From NCBI GenBank assembly GCA_030522415.1, contig CM060131.1:4668203-4732202 (forward strand): a stretch of DNA of 64,000 bases, written 5' to 3'. The notes beneath the pieces are model-generated. The model worked only from the letters and a program-made list of their open reading frames with translations, made no database searches and was not told the origin of the DNA. Of the stretch, positions 1-11,940 are shown piece by piece; positions within the stretch are counted from its first letter, which is position 1, and every line of letters begins with the position of its first letter. A program made the position numbers and the translations under genes. The DNA is from Channallabes apus. Taxonomy: Eukaryota > Chordata > Actinopteri > Siluriformes > Clariidae.

Positions 1-1265
1 AAGAACCAGTGTCCGTCCTCCCTGAAAGATTGTTCGTCAACCCCATTCAGTGGGAACTTCCTCCTTTCCTCTCTGAACCGGCTCCAGTACCTCCACCCGA
101 CTGTCCACCACTACGCCGCTTCGTCTCAGAAGAAGATCGCAATGCCGTCATCCACTCAGTGCATGTTTCACTAGGCACCGGACATCCGGGGATAGACCGA
201 ACTCTAGCGCTGGTACAAGAACGCTTCTGGTGGCCCAATATGAACCGAGATGTCAAAAGATACGTCCTGGGATGCTCCGAATGTCCAGGACGCCTCGACA
301 CTTTCCGGCGGGGAAGATTATCCCTCTACCCATTCCTCAAAGGCCATGGTCGCATCTTGGGATAGACTTCCCTACAGATCTGCCCGAATCAGAAGGACAG
401 ACCTGCGTGCTGGTGGCAGTGGACAGATTCTCGAAGGGGTGTCGCCTGATTCCCCTCAGGAACCTACCAACGGCCATGAACACCGCAGAACTACTCTTTA
501 ACCAGGTCTTTCGCTACTATGGTATCCCAGAGGACATTGTCTCTGACCGAGGCCCCCAGTTTATATCTAGAGTGTGGCGGGCCTTCTTTCGTCGTTTAGG
601 AGTGACTGTGAGTCTGTCGTCAGGATACCATCCCCAAACAAATGGACAGACAGAGAGGAAAATTCAAGAAATCGGGCGTTTCCTTCGAACCTTCTGCCAC
701 AACCACCCGAACTCCTGGAACCAGTTCCTGGGCTGGGCAGAATACGCCCAGAACTCCCTCCGCCAATCCACCACAGGTCTCACCCCTTTTCAGTGTATCT
801 TGGGCTATCAACCTCCGTTATTCCCCTGGAACGGGGAACCATCAGATCTTCCAGCAGTGGATTTCTGGTTTCGGGAGAGCGAAAGAGTCTGGGAGGAGGC
901 TCATCATCATCTGCAGAGAGCCGTGAGGAGGTACAAGACCAATGCTGACCAACGCAGGTCCACCGCTCCAACTTACCAACCTGGAGACAAGGTGTGGCTC
1001 TCAACAAGAGACATGCGTCTGCGACAGCCCTGCAAGAAACTCAGCCCCCGGTATATTGGCCCGTTCGACGCCACCGTCAACTCAATCTGGTGACGTACAG
1101 GTTACAGTTGCCAGCACATTTCACAATTCATCCCACTTTCCACGCATCACTGCTAAAGCCTTACCGAGACCCTGTCGTTTCCCCCACAGAGTCTTGTCCT
1201 GAAGAAGAAACGCCTCCTCCTCCGATCGTCGTCGAAGAAGGCACCATCTATCAAGTTCGAGACAT
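1..1265 (+). pseudogene. Ty3/gypsy retrotransposon pol fragment (integrase and start of chromodomain-like region)
   Basis: Degenerate 3' part of a Ty3/gypsy pol gene. The first frame (to about 300) gives the N-terminal zinc-binding region, with conserved HxxxxGHPG and FWWPNM blocks. A frameshift near 300 moves the reading to another frame carrying the integrase core: GIDF with the first Asp near 355, VSDRGPQF near 540, and [14 protein letters not shown] with the catalytic Glu near 655. All three DDE residues are visible. The [10 protein letters not shown] and RYIGPF blocks follow, then a second frameshift near 1070 leads to the HPTFHASLLKPY tail that precedes a chromodomain in this family. 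A (GT)n tract interrupts it and no LTR follows. Because of two frameshifts and missing ends it is not functional. Reverse transcriptase and RNase H would lie left of the window edge. Family assignment is firm; clade is not. Confidence 0.9.
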
Positions 1266-1271
1266 ACACAA

Positions 1272-1274
<3 letters not shown>

Positions 1275-1333
<59 letters not shown>

Positions 1334-1345
1334 CGAGAGAGAGAT
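1275..1345. repeat. (GT)n followed by (GA)n microsatellite
   Basis: An uninterrupted GT run of about 46 bases passes into GAGAGAG. It truncates the gypsy coding relic. Confidence 0.95.
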
Positions 1346-1511
1346 TAAGAGATTTGTGTTCTTTTTATTTATTAGAAGTCTAATGATTTTTTATGTGAAT
1401 ATTTGGCCTCACAGAGCATGGACAAGCATGGACAAGTTGTACTATTTTCTCAGAATATTTAAACATGAGGTATGATACCATAAACCCATCCATCCATCCA
1501 TTTTCTTCCGC

Positions 1512-3502
1512 TTATCCGAGGTCTGGTCGCGGGGGCAGCAGGTTCAGCAGGGATGCCCAGACTTCCCTCTCCCTGGCCACTTCTTCCAGCTCTTCCGGGG
1601 GGATCCCAAGGCGTTCCCAGGCCAGCCGAGAGACATAGTCCCTCCAGCATGTCCTGGGTCTTCCCCGGGGTCTCTTTCCGGTGGGGCGTGTCCGGGACAC
1701 CTCACAAGGGAGGCGTCCAGGGGGCATCCTAAATAGATGCCCAAGCCACCTCATCTGGCTCCTCTCGATGCGGAGGAGCAGCGGCTCTACTCTGAGCCCC
1801 TCCCGGATGACTGAGCTTCTCACCCTATCTCTAAGGGAGAGCCCAGACACCCTGCGGAGGAAACTCATTTCGGCCGCTTGTATTCGCGATCTTGTTCTTT
1901 CGGTCACTACCCACAGCTCATGACCATAGGTGAGGGTAGGAACGTAGATCGACCGGTAAATTGAGAGCTTTGCCTTTTGGCTCAGCTCCTTCTTCACCAC
2001 GACGGACCGATACAGAGCCCGCATCACTGCAGATGCTGCCCCGATCCGCCTGTCGATCTCCCGCTCCATTTTACCCTCACTCGTGAACAAGACCCCGAGA
2101 TACTTTAACTCCTCCACTTAGGGCAGGATCTCACTCCCAACCCTGAGAGGGCACTCCACCCTTTTCCGGCTGAGGACCATGGCCTCAGATTTGGAGGTGC
2201 TGATTCTCATCCCAGCCGCTTCACACTCGGCTGCGAACCGATCCAGAACCGACACCGGTTGTACAGGGACCGGACAGCCCTTAACAGGGAATCCGATATC
2301 CCATACTCCCGGAGTACCTCCCACAGGACTCCCCGAGGGACACGGTCGAATGCCTTCTCCAAGTCCACAAAGCACATGTAGACTGGTTGGGCAAACGCCC
2401 ATGCCCCCTCCAGGACCCTGCTAAGGGTGTAGAGCTGGTCCACTGTTCCGCGACCTGGACGAAAACCACACTGCTCCTCCTGAATCCGAGGTTCGACTAT
2501 CCGATGGACCCTCCTTTCCAGGACCCATGAATAGGCTTTCCCGTGGAGGCTGAGGAGTGTGATCCCTCTGTAGTTGGAACACACTCTCCGGTCCCCCTTC
2601 TTGAAGAGGGGGACCACCACCCCGGTTTGCCAGTCCAGAGGCACTGTCCCCGATGTCCATGCAATGTTGCAGAGACGTGTCAACCATGACAGCCCTACAA
2701 CATCCAGATCCTTGAGGAACTCCGGGCGGATCTCATCCACCCCCGGGGCCCCGCCACCACGGAGCTTTTTGATCACCTCGGCGACCTCGGCCCCAGAGAT
2801 GGAAGGGTCCACCTCTATGTCCCCAGACCCTGCTTCCTCATTGGAAGGCATGTTGGTGGAATTAAGGAGGTCTTCGAAGTACTCCCCCCACCGACCCACA
2901 ATGTCCCGAGTCGAGGTCAGCAGCGCACCATCCCCACTATACACTGTGTTGACCGTGCACTGCTTTCCCCTCCTGAGACGCCGGATGGTGGACCAGAATC
3001 TCTTTGAAGCCATCTGGAAATCATTCTCCATGGCCTCCCCAAACTCCTCCCATGCCTGGGTTTTTGCCTCAGCAACCACCGAAGCTGCATTCCGCTTGGC
3101 CTGCCGGTACCTATCAGCTGCCTCCAGAGTGCCACCAGCCAAAAAGGCCCGGTAAGACTCCTTCTTCAGCTTGATGGCATCCCTCACTGCCGGTGTCCAC
3201 CAACAGGTTCTTGGGTTGCCACCGCGACAGGCACCGACCACCTTACGGCCACAGCTCCGGTCGGCCGCCTCGACAATGGAGGCGCAGAGCATAGTCCATT
3301 CGGACTCAATGTCCCCCACCTCCCCCAGGACGTGGTTGAAGCTTTGCCGGAGGTGGGAGTTGAAGCTCGTCCTGACAGGGGACTCTGCCAGACGTTCCCA
3401 GCAGACCCTCACAATACGTTTGGGTCTACCAGGCCTGACCAGCATCCTACCCCGCCAACGAAGCCAAGACATGTGGCCGCAAGTCCGACGACACGACCAC
3501 AA
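1512..3502 (-). pseudogene. RTE/Rex3-like reverse transcriptase, catalytic motif deleted
   Basis: On the minus strand the first 431 codons give the fingers and early palm: GAPGVDEIRPEFLK, VVPLFKKGDRRVCSNYRGITLLS, QCGFRPGRGTVDQLYTL and YMCFVDLEKAFDRVPR. The last of these carries the first catalytic Asp of motif A. The frame then jumps from LYNRCRFWIG straight into DRFAAECEAAGMRIS near 2240-2258. The segment that should hold the QGCPLSP and FADD motifs is therefore missing. A stop lies at 2118, before EELKYLGVLFTSEG and the C-terminal RMPPGRLPCEV/GRPRTCWRDY region, which is open for about 200 codons. This copy cannot encode an active polymerase. Confidence 0.88.
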
Positions 3503-3561
3503 AGTCGATCATCGAACTGCGGCCTAGGGTGTCCTGGTGCCAGGTGCACATATGGACACCC

Positions 3562-4150
3562 TTATGCCTGAACATGGTGCTCGTTATGGACAATCCGTGA
3601 CGAGCACAGAAGTCCAATAATCAAAACACCGCTCTGGTTCATATCGGGGGGGCCGTTCATCCCAATCACACCCTTCCATGTCTCACTGTCATTGCCCACG
3701 TGAGCATTGAAGTCCCCCAACAGAACGATGTAGTCCCCAGGAGGGACGTTCTCTAGCGCCCCCTCCAGAGACCCCAAAAAGGGCGGGTACTCCAAACTGC
3801 TGTTCGGCACATAAGCGCAAACAACAGTAAGGATCCGTCCCCCCACCCGAAGGCGGAGGGAGGCCACCCTCTCGTCCACTGCGGTTAACCCCAATGTACA
3901 GGCCGGGGGGCAATAAGTATGCCCACACCTGCTCGTCGCCTCTCACCGGTGGCAACTCCAGAGTAGAAGAGAGTCCAGCCCCTCTCAAGGAGACTGGTTT
4001 CAGAGTCCAAGCTGTGCGTCGAGGTGAGTCCAACTATATCTAGCCGGAACTTCTCAACCTCACGCACTAGCTCAGGCTCCTTCCCCGCCAGAGAGGTGAC
4101 ATTCCACGTCCCTAGAGCCAGCTTCTGCAGCCGAGGATCAGACCGCCAAG
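3562..4150 (-). pseudogene. RTE-type apurinic-like endonuclease domain, frameshifted
   Basis: The minus strand shows the endonuclease motifs in order. LGTWNVTSL is near 4115, with the metal-binding Asn. DIVGLTSTHS follows, where the catalytic Glu expected in family members is not evident. AGVGILI comes next and, after a frameshift near 3890, [10 protein letters not shown] near 3720 with the Asp-x-Asn pair. A stop follows near 3562. Normally this domain nicks target DNA for target-primed reverse transcription. At least one frameshift makes it non-functional. The residue loss in the Glu motif is read by eye and needs an alignment. Confidence 0.8.
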
Positions 4151-4570
4151 GCCCCTGCCTTCGGCCATCGCCCAGCTCACACTGCACCCGACCTCTTTGG
4201 CCCTTCCTACAGGTGGTGAGCCCATGGGAAGGGGGACCCACGTTGCCTCTTCGGGCTGTGCCCGGCCGGGCCCCATGCGTGCAGGCCCGACCACCAGGCG
4301 CTCGCCATCGGGCCCCACCTCCAGGCCTGGCTCCAGAGGGAGGCCCCGGTGACCCACGTCCGGGCGAGGGAAAACGTTTTCCAATGTTTGTGTTCATCAT
4401 AAGAGATCTTTTGAACCACTCTTTGTCTGTTCCCTCACCTAGGACCAATTTGCCATGGGTGACCCTGCCAGAGGCATGAAGCCCCCGACAACATAGCTCC
4501 CAGGATCATTGGGACACGCAAACCCCTCCACCACGATAAGGTGGTGGTTCAAGGAGGGGATACCATAAAC

Positions 4571-5342
4571 CATCTGAATTATTTTAATTACAGGCAGATT
4601 ATCTATGACAAAATATTCCATAGCTTAAATTGATCTTACTGTCAAAATATTTTAAACATTTTACCTTTAACTTTCTGCTTAACTCTGTTGTTAATATATT
4701 CAAAGGCCAATGACGTTTGAAACTGTTTTGTGTTGTTCTATTTTTATTATTAAAAATGGCTGTTGTTTGAAAGCCCAATCAGAACAAGCACTTACAGTAT
4801 AAATAAAAGAAATAAAGCATTTACGTCACCACTTAACTGAAAGCAAAGTCAGTAGTAAAATATGTCACAGCAATGATGATGATAAAATTTTGCCTTAATA
4901 TAAAATTACAGAAAATAAAAATCAATCAACCCTGAACAGTTCATAATATTTTTACTCTAGCTTTCCCGCTCCAACCAAATATTTAAAAATTTATATAAAA
5001 ATAGAAAGATTTTACCCTTTTAAAGAAGTTGTATTTGCCTCTAATATAATAAATTAGTCAGTTTGGAAAGCTTTTAGACCCAGCTTTGTTTGTATTGATT
5101 AGGACATTTGGAATTTTATTGTTTGTGCCTCAACACATCATGATAAACTGGCCCATCATGATTTCCCTGATGTCGTTATTATCGATTAAATTTCAAATAT
5201 AGTGTTACATGTTTTAAAGCTAATAAAGTGATGTTAGTTGCAAAATGCAACAAATAAATACATGGATGCTGATTAAAGGCTGACTCCTAGTCAGGATTAG
5301 CTTTCCTGGTGCTTTCCTTTATTTGTTATGAATTTATCACAG
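4571..5342. other. AT-rich intergenic sequence, nothing recognised
   Basis: No coding potential, RNA gene or repeat family recognised by eye. Confidence 0.6.
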
Positions 5343-5462
5343 TAGGCGGCACGGTGTTGTAGTGGTTAGCACTGACGCCTTGCACCTCTAGGGTCCTGGT
5401 TCGATTCCCGGCCAGGCTTGATTCCTGTCTCCGTGTGCATGGAGTTTGCATGTTCTCCCATG
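5343..5462 (+). mobile_element. tRNA-derived SINE-like fragment
   Basis: The head contains an A-box-like TAGTGGTTAGCACTG and a B-box GGTTCGATTCC, followed by the TGGAGTTTGCATGTTCTCCC segment common to a widespread fish SINE-like family. It is cut off after about 120 bases. The same family recurs at 11695, 12530, 12895 and 38090. Confidence 0.75.
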
Positions 5463-6759
5463 ACATGAAGCCATTATAAACTTTAAAAACGCAGCACAGT
5501 GTTGATCCAAAAACATTTGGCAGTTTGGATGTAAGCTAGTGGGTTAGACTGAATGAGGGAATAATGTTATTAACTTGTAACAGAGGCTTCAAATGAGCTT
5601 TTCTTTCCAGAACAGTAAAGGGTGATTAAATTAGATTTGAGTGTGTTTTTGTTTTTGTTCCTCAAACTCTGTAGCCCAGTAGTATTAAAATAATCATGTT
5701 AAATAACTCATCAGTATCAGTAAATATGCTAATCCACTAATACAGCATCGTACAAAACAGGCTAACCTAATAATATAGAATTTTATACCAGAGCATTGTT
5801 GAACTCCGAGTTATTATCGGGTCAGAAGGTATTGAGAAACTTCGCTTTGACAGCATGGATTTGATGATTTAACGTCTTTTCTAATGTGTTTCTATAGTAA
5901 CACTCTACTCAGGAACTCTCAATAGTGGACATGTCACATAAATTGTTTTTTAAAAGGCATTTTAAAGTTTTAGTTCAGTTATTTAAATGGTGAAGTTTTC
6001 TCTGAAGAGACATTTATTTAGCATTCATCAGTGTTAGCACTAAGAGTCAGGACTTACAGTCAGACTACAAAAGTCTAAGCAATAGCAGCGGTTCTAAAAG
6101 TTGGAAGCAGGTGATGGACCTTACCCTATTTGATTGGTACTGCCATATGATAAATGAGAGTTAAATATCAACCAAGATTAATAAAAATAAATTAATAACT
6201 GACAAATTTGAGTTGTATACATAAGAACAATAATGTCTTGGAAAGAGTTCAGGGAGATAAAACACAGATGCCTATGCAGGGGTTTATTAGAACAATGCTT
6301 AAAACCAAAATACATTACCAAAATAATGTGGTGGCCAGAGGTAGTGAGGCAAAACTAAGATTCATTGTTTTAATTACATTCTCAATTTTGTTTAAATACT
6401 GTAGTGACAAACAAGATAAAATCAGCGGTACTCTGGTGCCACCTGTTCATTCCATGCATACTTGATTTATTCATGAAGATCATGTACAAAGATTTGCCAC
6501 AGAAGGTTGCAATTTACTTGAGAATTTCCTAGTTTTATTGTTTTTTGTTTAGTGGGGGACACCTTTGCTTTAGTAAAGGTCCCAAAGGTCCTGCTACATA
6601 CAGTATGTGGCTTATCCTTTTACTAAACCAGCTGATTCTTATTAGCACAACTCTTCAACCTGATAGGCTCTATCTATTTAGCGACATCATCTGTTTTGTG
6701 CAGAGGGAGAACTATAATACATTGAATATACTGTACAGTATTGTTAATTTTGGCCAGTA
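5463..6759. other. AT-rich sequence, nothing recognised
   Basis: Short open frames only, with no family match seen. Confidence 0.5.
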
Positions 6760-8692
6760 CTGTCCTGAGAAAAGCACGGCGAGCAAGGCGCAGTCTCGTC
6801 CACCGTTTGGTAAATCCGACCACGCCGCCATCTTCCTCATGCCAAAATACAAACAAAGGCTGAAACAGGAAGTTCCGGTTCAGAGAGAGGTCGCGCGCTG
6901 GACGGACCAATTGGTGGCCACGTTACAGGACGTACTCGATGACGCAGACTGGGACATGTTCAGAAACAGCTCTGATGTCGTCAGTGTGTTTATGGAAGCG
7001 GTTGTGGGATTCATTGGGAAGCTAGCGGATGAGACCGTGGAGAAAAAGACTATCAGAACGTTTCCCAACCAGAAGCCGTGGGTGGATAAAAGAAACCTCA
7101 TCCTGCTTTCCTCAATGACTATCGCCCTGTAGCCCTCACCTCAGTAGTGATGAAGTGCTTTGAGCACCTGGTCAGAGACTTCATAATTTCTTCACTACCC
7201 GACACACTGGACCCTCTGCAGTTTGCATACCGTCAGGACCGCTCCACGGACGATGCAATCTCTCATCTACTCCATCCATCACTCACTCACCTGGACACTA
7301 GGAAGGGGAATTATGTTAAAATGCTCTTCATCGACTACAGCTCTGCATTTAACACCATAATTCCCTCCACACTCACCACCAAGCTGGAGCACCTGGGACC
7401 TGGGACTCATCTATGTGTCAGTGGATCTCCAATTTTCTGACTGGCAGACCACAGGCAGTAAGGATGGGCGGACATGTCTCAGCCTCACCCACTCTCAGCA
7501 CTGGAGCCCCCCAGGGTTGTGTTCTGAGCCCCCTGCTGTACTCTCTGTACACCCACGACTGCGTGGCCACTACCAACTTCACCACCATCATCAAGTTTGC
7601 TGACGACACTGTCGTGGTCGGACAATGATGAGTCGGCCTACCTAGAGGAGATTGGAAATCTGGAGAACTGGCGCCAGAGGAACAATCTCCTCCTGAACGT
7701 CAGCAAGACAAAGGAGCTGATTGTGGACTTTAGTACAAAGCAGGAGAGGAACTACCAGACCCCCATCATCAACAAGAGCCCAGTGGAGAGAGTGGACAGC
7801 TTCCGATACCTCGGTGTTCACATCACGCAGGACCTGTTATGGTCCTGTCACATCAACACCGTGGTGAAAAAGGCCCGACAGCATCTCTACCACCTCAGAC
7901 GCTTGAGAGACTTCAGACTGCCCTCTAAGGTGCTCAGGAATTTCTACTCCTGTACCATAGAGAGCATCCTGATGGGTAACATCACGACCTGGTTTGGAAA
8001 CAGCACCATGCAGGACAGACGAGCTCTACAGAGGGTGGTGCGATCAGCTGAGCGCATCATCCGCACTGAGCTACCTGACCTGCACTCGATCTACAGCAAG
8101 CGGTGCTGGACCAAAGCCAGGAAGATAGTGAAGGACCTCAGCGATCCCAACAATGGACTGTTTTCTCTGTTGCGGTCTGGGAAGCGATTCCGCTCCCTGA
8201 AGGCCAATACAGAGAGACTGAGGAGGAGCTTCTTCCCGCAGGCAATAAGGTCTCTCAATCACACCACCGCACAGGATTAATAACATCTTTTTAAACTTCC
8301 ATCATTGACGAGACAATCATGGACACATTCATACACACTTGCACTACATATTTATATATCTGGACCATTGCACAAGACACTTTAATAAGTCACTTTTTAT
8401 GAATATTTGCACAACCACTGCCACTTTCAAATATTTCTATATTTAAAATTTTCAATATCTATATTTCTATATTTTGTAATATTTTTTATCGTGCCCTTAT
8501 TTGTACAGTTTATTTTAATAGTTACATTTATTTTCTTTAGTACTTCTTTTTATTCATATTTATTCCTTACACATAAGTTTTTATTTTTTATTTTACATTT
8601 TTAAGGTCACTGGTGGTCGTACAAGCATTTCACTGCATTTCGTACTGTGTATGACTGTGTATGTGACAAATAAAATTTGAATTTGAAAATTT
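6760..8692 (+). mobile_element. L2-clade (Maui-like) LINE, 5'-truncated and internally deleted
   Basis: The left part (from about 6785) holds the end of the endonuclease and the linker to RT: FGKSDHAAIFL, then a WVDK block near 7078. The reading then jumps within a few codons to [19 protein letters not shown] near 7108, so the linker region is deleted. RT and C-terminal coding run to 8278. The 3' end is the GACAAATAAAATTTGAATTTGAA tail characteristic of L2-type elements, preceded by the CAAGCATTTCACTGCATT segment. Confidence 0.85.
7100..8278 (+). pseudogene. L2-clade reverse transcriptase with frameshifts
   Basis: RT motifs appear in order: [14 protein letters not shown] near 7219, [12 protein letters not shown] near 7324 (motif A Asp present), a frameshift near 7400, [15 protein letters not shown] near 7506, [11 protein letters not shown] near 7590 with intact FADD, then another frameshift near 7615. 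The thumb and C-terminal region follow with VSKTKELIVDF, FRYLGVHITQDL and ALQRVVRSAERII, ending at a TAA at 8278. The catalytic residues survive, but the frame is broken at least twice and the endonuclease is partial. Read on its own it is a dead copy. Confidence 0.85.
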
Positions 8693-8694
8693 TC

Positions 8695-8995
8695 CTTCAT
8701 TGATAAGGGGCCCAAACTTGTTCCAGAATGACAGTGGCTCTGTGCAAAAAATAAGCTTCATACAGTAAAGGCATGATTTGCCATAGTCATGTGACCTGAC
8801 CTCAAACCTAGTGAACACCTTTGGGAGAAAGGGAATGGTGACTGCACAATAGGGCTCCTCACCTTACATCAGTGCCTGATGTCAAAATCTTCAAAATCTT
8901 GGAGGGGTTTAGAGACTTCAACAGGAAAGGGAAGTTCAACACAAATGGCTTAGATTGACACATTTCCATTAACCTTTGGCCATATAGTATATAGC
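8695..8995 (+). mobile_element. 3' end of a Tc1-like element (relic)
   Basis: A degenerate match to the C-terminal part of a Tc1-like transposase: the DLTSNLVNTFG stretch corresponds to the usual DLNPIEHLW block, and ACATCAGTGCCTGA follows. It ends in CTTTGGCCATATAGT, the usual terminal sequence of this family. The 5' part is absent. Confidence 0.6.
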
Positions 8996-9081
8996 ATATA
9001 GTGAAGTAGTAATACTGTAGCAACAAGGAACCTCCAAGAAATAGTACAGTAGGAGAGCATATGTACTAGACAGCAACAACA

Positions 9082-9130
9082 ACAATAATAATAATAATAT
9101 AAATGATAATAATAATAATAATAACAATAT
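9082..9130. repeat. (AAT)n microsatellite
   Basis: AAT/ATA triplets with a few interruptions. Confidence 0.85.
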
Positions 9131-9699
9131 TAGTTTGATATACCAGTACTTTTGTTTATAATGTAAAGTTATGTTCTTGTATCAGGGTCATGGGGTTTGC
9201 AGGGTGTCCCTTTCTGTCTCTCTGGCAGTAGTGTACTGACACAGTCTCATACAGATCTGTCAGGGTATTCACAGCCATTTTGTTACATCCATCCGTCATA
9301 CAAGGCTGCCTCTCTCCCATTTGAAATAAAGTCTTATTCTCTTCTTGATCTGTCCTACCATGTCATTTTTCTTTTGTCTGTTTTCAATTAAAACAGACGT
9401 CTTTCACATAATAAATGATTTAGAATACAAAATGATGTGACTTTTAAAATATTAAATATTACTCTCTTTGTCTGTCCCTTTGAGTTCTTCTGCAATTCCT
9501 TCTCTACTTTCTTTCTTCCTACCCCTCTTTTTCCGTATGTCTTTACAAATCTGAATTTAGTAGGGATGATAAATAAATATGACTTAAATGCTGAAGGTTT
9601 TCTATACAGTTTAATGTGATTTATATTTGAAGTGCCTGGATGTCTCATTAGTACTGATCAGCTGTGTTCCAATCAGATTGAAGGTGAACAGAGCATGTT

Positions 9700-9703
<4 letters not shown>

Positions 9704-9741
<38 letters not shown>
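9704..9741. repeat. (GT)n-(GA)n microsatellite
   Basis: GT run passing into GA, the same composition as the tract at 1275. Confidence 0.9.
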
Positions 9742-9742
<1 letters not shown>

Positions 9743-9854
9743 TTAATATTGTGTGGTGACTTAATAGCCTGTTTTTTTTTTATGAAAGCTCTCCTTGGCA
9801 TCTCTCTTCTCATCTTCAGTTTTTACAGTTCTCTCTACTCTCAGCCAACCAGGA

Positions 9855-10473
9855 CTTATGCCTCTTTTCCACTGCATAGTACGTCACAACACGGTTCAGT
9901 TCAACTCACTTCGGTTCGGCTCAGTTCGGCTCGGTTTGCGCTTCCACTGCAGTGTAGTAACGCTTTAGAGTGGGCGGGATTACTCACGTGTCGTTTAGTT
10001 GCGGCGCCGCTACTGCCGTGACATCATCGTAAACGCGCCACAAACAAACACACAAGAATGGAGCATATCGACGGCATGGTGTTCTTCATTCTCGGCATGT
10101 GGATGTTTTTAACAGCGAGACGAAGGAGTTTGTTTCAAAAGAGGCTGATGCCAGCCAAAGAAAATTTTTGGTTAATACAAAAAGGTGCGTCCGATCCTTC
10201 TCTGGCTGTTCTAAATTTAGCGGTTATGTCGTGTCTCGTGTTGCAAGTCCGGTGACGCGGTGACGCAGTAATGACGATTTTCTCCGGCCAATCGGTGACC
10301 AGCAGAGTTTACTTGTCACGTTTTGGTAACGGTTCGGCGCGCTTGGAACCTCGGCTGAGGTGGTACTAAAAAAAGGACCAGGTACCAGGTACTGTTCCCA
10401 GTGGAAAACCCCCCAAAAGTGAGTTGAACTGAACCGTGTCGTGCCGTTCTATGCAGTGGAAAAGCGCCATAAG
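9855..10473. mobile_element. Non-autonomous DNA transposon, CTTATG...CATAAG termini
   Basis: The ends are inverted: left CTTATGCCTCTTTTCCACTG, right complement CTTATGGCGCTTTTCCACTG, continuing to GCATAG. Internal sequence near the ends is rich in GGTTCAGTT/GGCTCGG variants, also partly inverted. The superfamily is uncertain (PIF/Harbinger-like or related). A 65-codon open frame at 10058-10255 begins MEHIDGMVFFILGMW and has one hydrophobic segment, but there is no evidence that it is a gene. Confidence 0.7.
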
Positions 10474-10637
10474 ATAATCCCTAAAGGACAATTCTGTTGC
10501 CAGTTCAGTAGACACAGTTTGAACCAGCACAACTGGAGAGACAGATCAGGTCTTAGCCTAATTTTTAAAACCTTTAAATATATATTCATTTACATTTACT
10601 ACCATTTGGGGTACAAAAAGTTTTGGGATTTTTTTGG

Positions 10638-10923
10638 GGGGCTGAAACTAATGATTATTTTAATAATAGATTAATATGTCGATTATTTCTTTTTTCTTTG
10701 ATTAATCGGTTAAAATGGCCCAAGAAAAGCATTAATTTTCAACCCTTTATTCAAAAAAGAACTAAAATCTTTAGAAAGTACACAAACATGTTGCTCCTTG
10801 AGCTGTTAAATAAAATAAAAATGAACTAACACAAAAAAACAGACATGTATGCTTTACATCTGCCAAATATATACAGTGGAACCTTGGATTACGAACAGAA
10901 TTGATGCACGGTGTCAAATGACG

Positions 10924-10970
<47 letters not shown>

Positions 10971-11536
10971 AGACAGCAGGCAAAGAACTGCCTAAGCCTT
11001 GAGCAGAGAGAGAAAATGGATTTTTAATGTCTCTAATGAGACTTGCTTTTGGTTTACATGCGCATTGTACACACACATACAGACACAAAATGAAATATGT
11101 TTTACACACACACGCATACAGACACAAAATAAAATATGTTTCACACACACACACACACACACAATCACACACACAAACACACACACACGATCACAGTGTT
11201 ATAGTAAACAGTACACGTGTGCACGGATGTTGATTATACCAGTAAGAGACAAGCACTAAGACCCAGCAGCCTCCGCCATGTATCTTTCCTCTACCCCCGC
11301 TCGCTTTTTTTTTATTGCTCCGCCCTGTCTCTGAGGCGCCAAACTCTGCTAACATCAGTGCACGAGACCGAGTGTGTTCACTCCGCTCCGCGCTCAACTA
11401 AAGTTTTTTTTTTTTTTTTTTTTAAATAATCAAATGTCTCCGCGTCGCGCGACACAACGAATCGGTTATGAAATTCGTTGCCAACGCTTTTAGTAATCGA
11501 TTTTAATCGATTTTATCGATTCGTTGTTGCAGCCCT
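10638..11536. mobile_element. hAT-like non-autonomous element with GGGCTG(C)AAC termini
   Basis: The left end GGGCTGAAACTAATGATT and the right end, whose complement is GGGCTGCAACAACGAATCG, are imperfect inverted repeats. Both are followed by clustered ATCGATT/ATTAATCG motifs, typical of a common fish hAT-type MITE. No matching 8-bp duplication was found. A pogo-like fragment (10874-11270) and microsatellites lie inside. Confidence 0.6.
10874..11270. mobile_element. Rearranged fragment of the pogo/Tigger-like repeat
   Basis: It starts with CAGTGGAACCTTGGATTACG, the terminal sequence of the copies at 15273 and 39118. It then carries an internal block in opposite orientation (CGGATGTTGATTATACCAGT, complementary to the 39118 copy). 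(CA)n tracts at 10929-10968 and 11100-11190 interrupt it. Confidence 0.65.
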
Positions 11537-11694
11537 AGATTTTTTAAACTATACAGTAATAGCAGCTGGACCTTCTTTCTGCTTAAAGGTTAAGACATAA
11601 TGAAGTAGCATCCAACTGTCAGTTGCTGATGCAACACATCCAGGGTGATTCACAGCACTGGATTGCTGAGTATTTGTCTCTACTAACTGATTAA

Positions 11695-11940
11695 CTGGCA
11701 GCACAGTGGCATTGTGGGTAGCACTGATGCCTTTCAGGGTCCTTACAGAGTTATCAGTATGTTAGTGTGGAGTTCTGTGAGTTCTTCCCATATGCCCATA
11801 TGTTTCCTATGGGTTCTCTGGTTTCTTCTCACCTCCTAAAAACATGCCCAAGATGAATCAGCTCTCCTGCTCCTAGGTGTGAATGAGTGTACATGCTGCC
11901 CCGGGATGGACAACCATCCAGCGTGTGTTCCCACCTTTCA
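11695..11940 (+). mobile_element. Degenerate tRNA-derived SINE-like fragment
   Basis: GGCAGCACAGTGGC...GGTAGCACTGATGCC head, GTGTGGAGTTCTGTGAGTTC middle and a GGATGGACAACCATCCAG region resembling the copies at 5343 and 38090. Confidence 0.6.

Larger units (their letters stand above)
1486..4558 (-). mobile_element. RTE/Rex3-like LINE, near full length, with 12-bp target-site duplication
   Basis: A non-LTR retrotransposon on the minus strand. Its 3' end (left) carries the CATCCATC tandem tail and the CTTATCCG motif typical of fish Rex3/RTE elements. Its 5' end (right) starts with the CCACCTTATCGTGG hairpin seen in this family. It is flanked by direct repeats GATACCATAAAC at 1474-1485 and 4559-4570, so the whole 3.07 kb appears to be one insertion. 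It encodes an APE-type endonuclease followed by reverse transcriptase, both disrupted. The insertion is 5'-complete, which is unusual for LINEs. Confidence 0.88.

Noticed and set aside
2574..3571. Plus-strand open frames of 79-193 codons
   Set aside because: Antisense shadows of the LINE reverse transcriptase, which reads on the minus strand with clear motifs.
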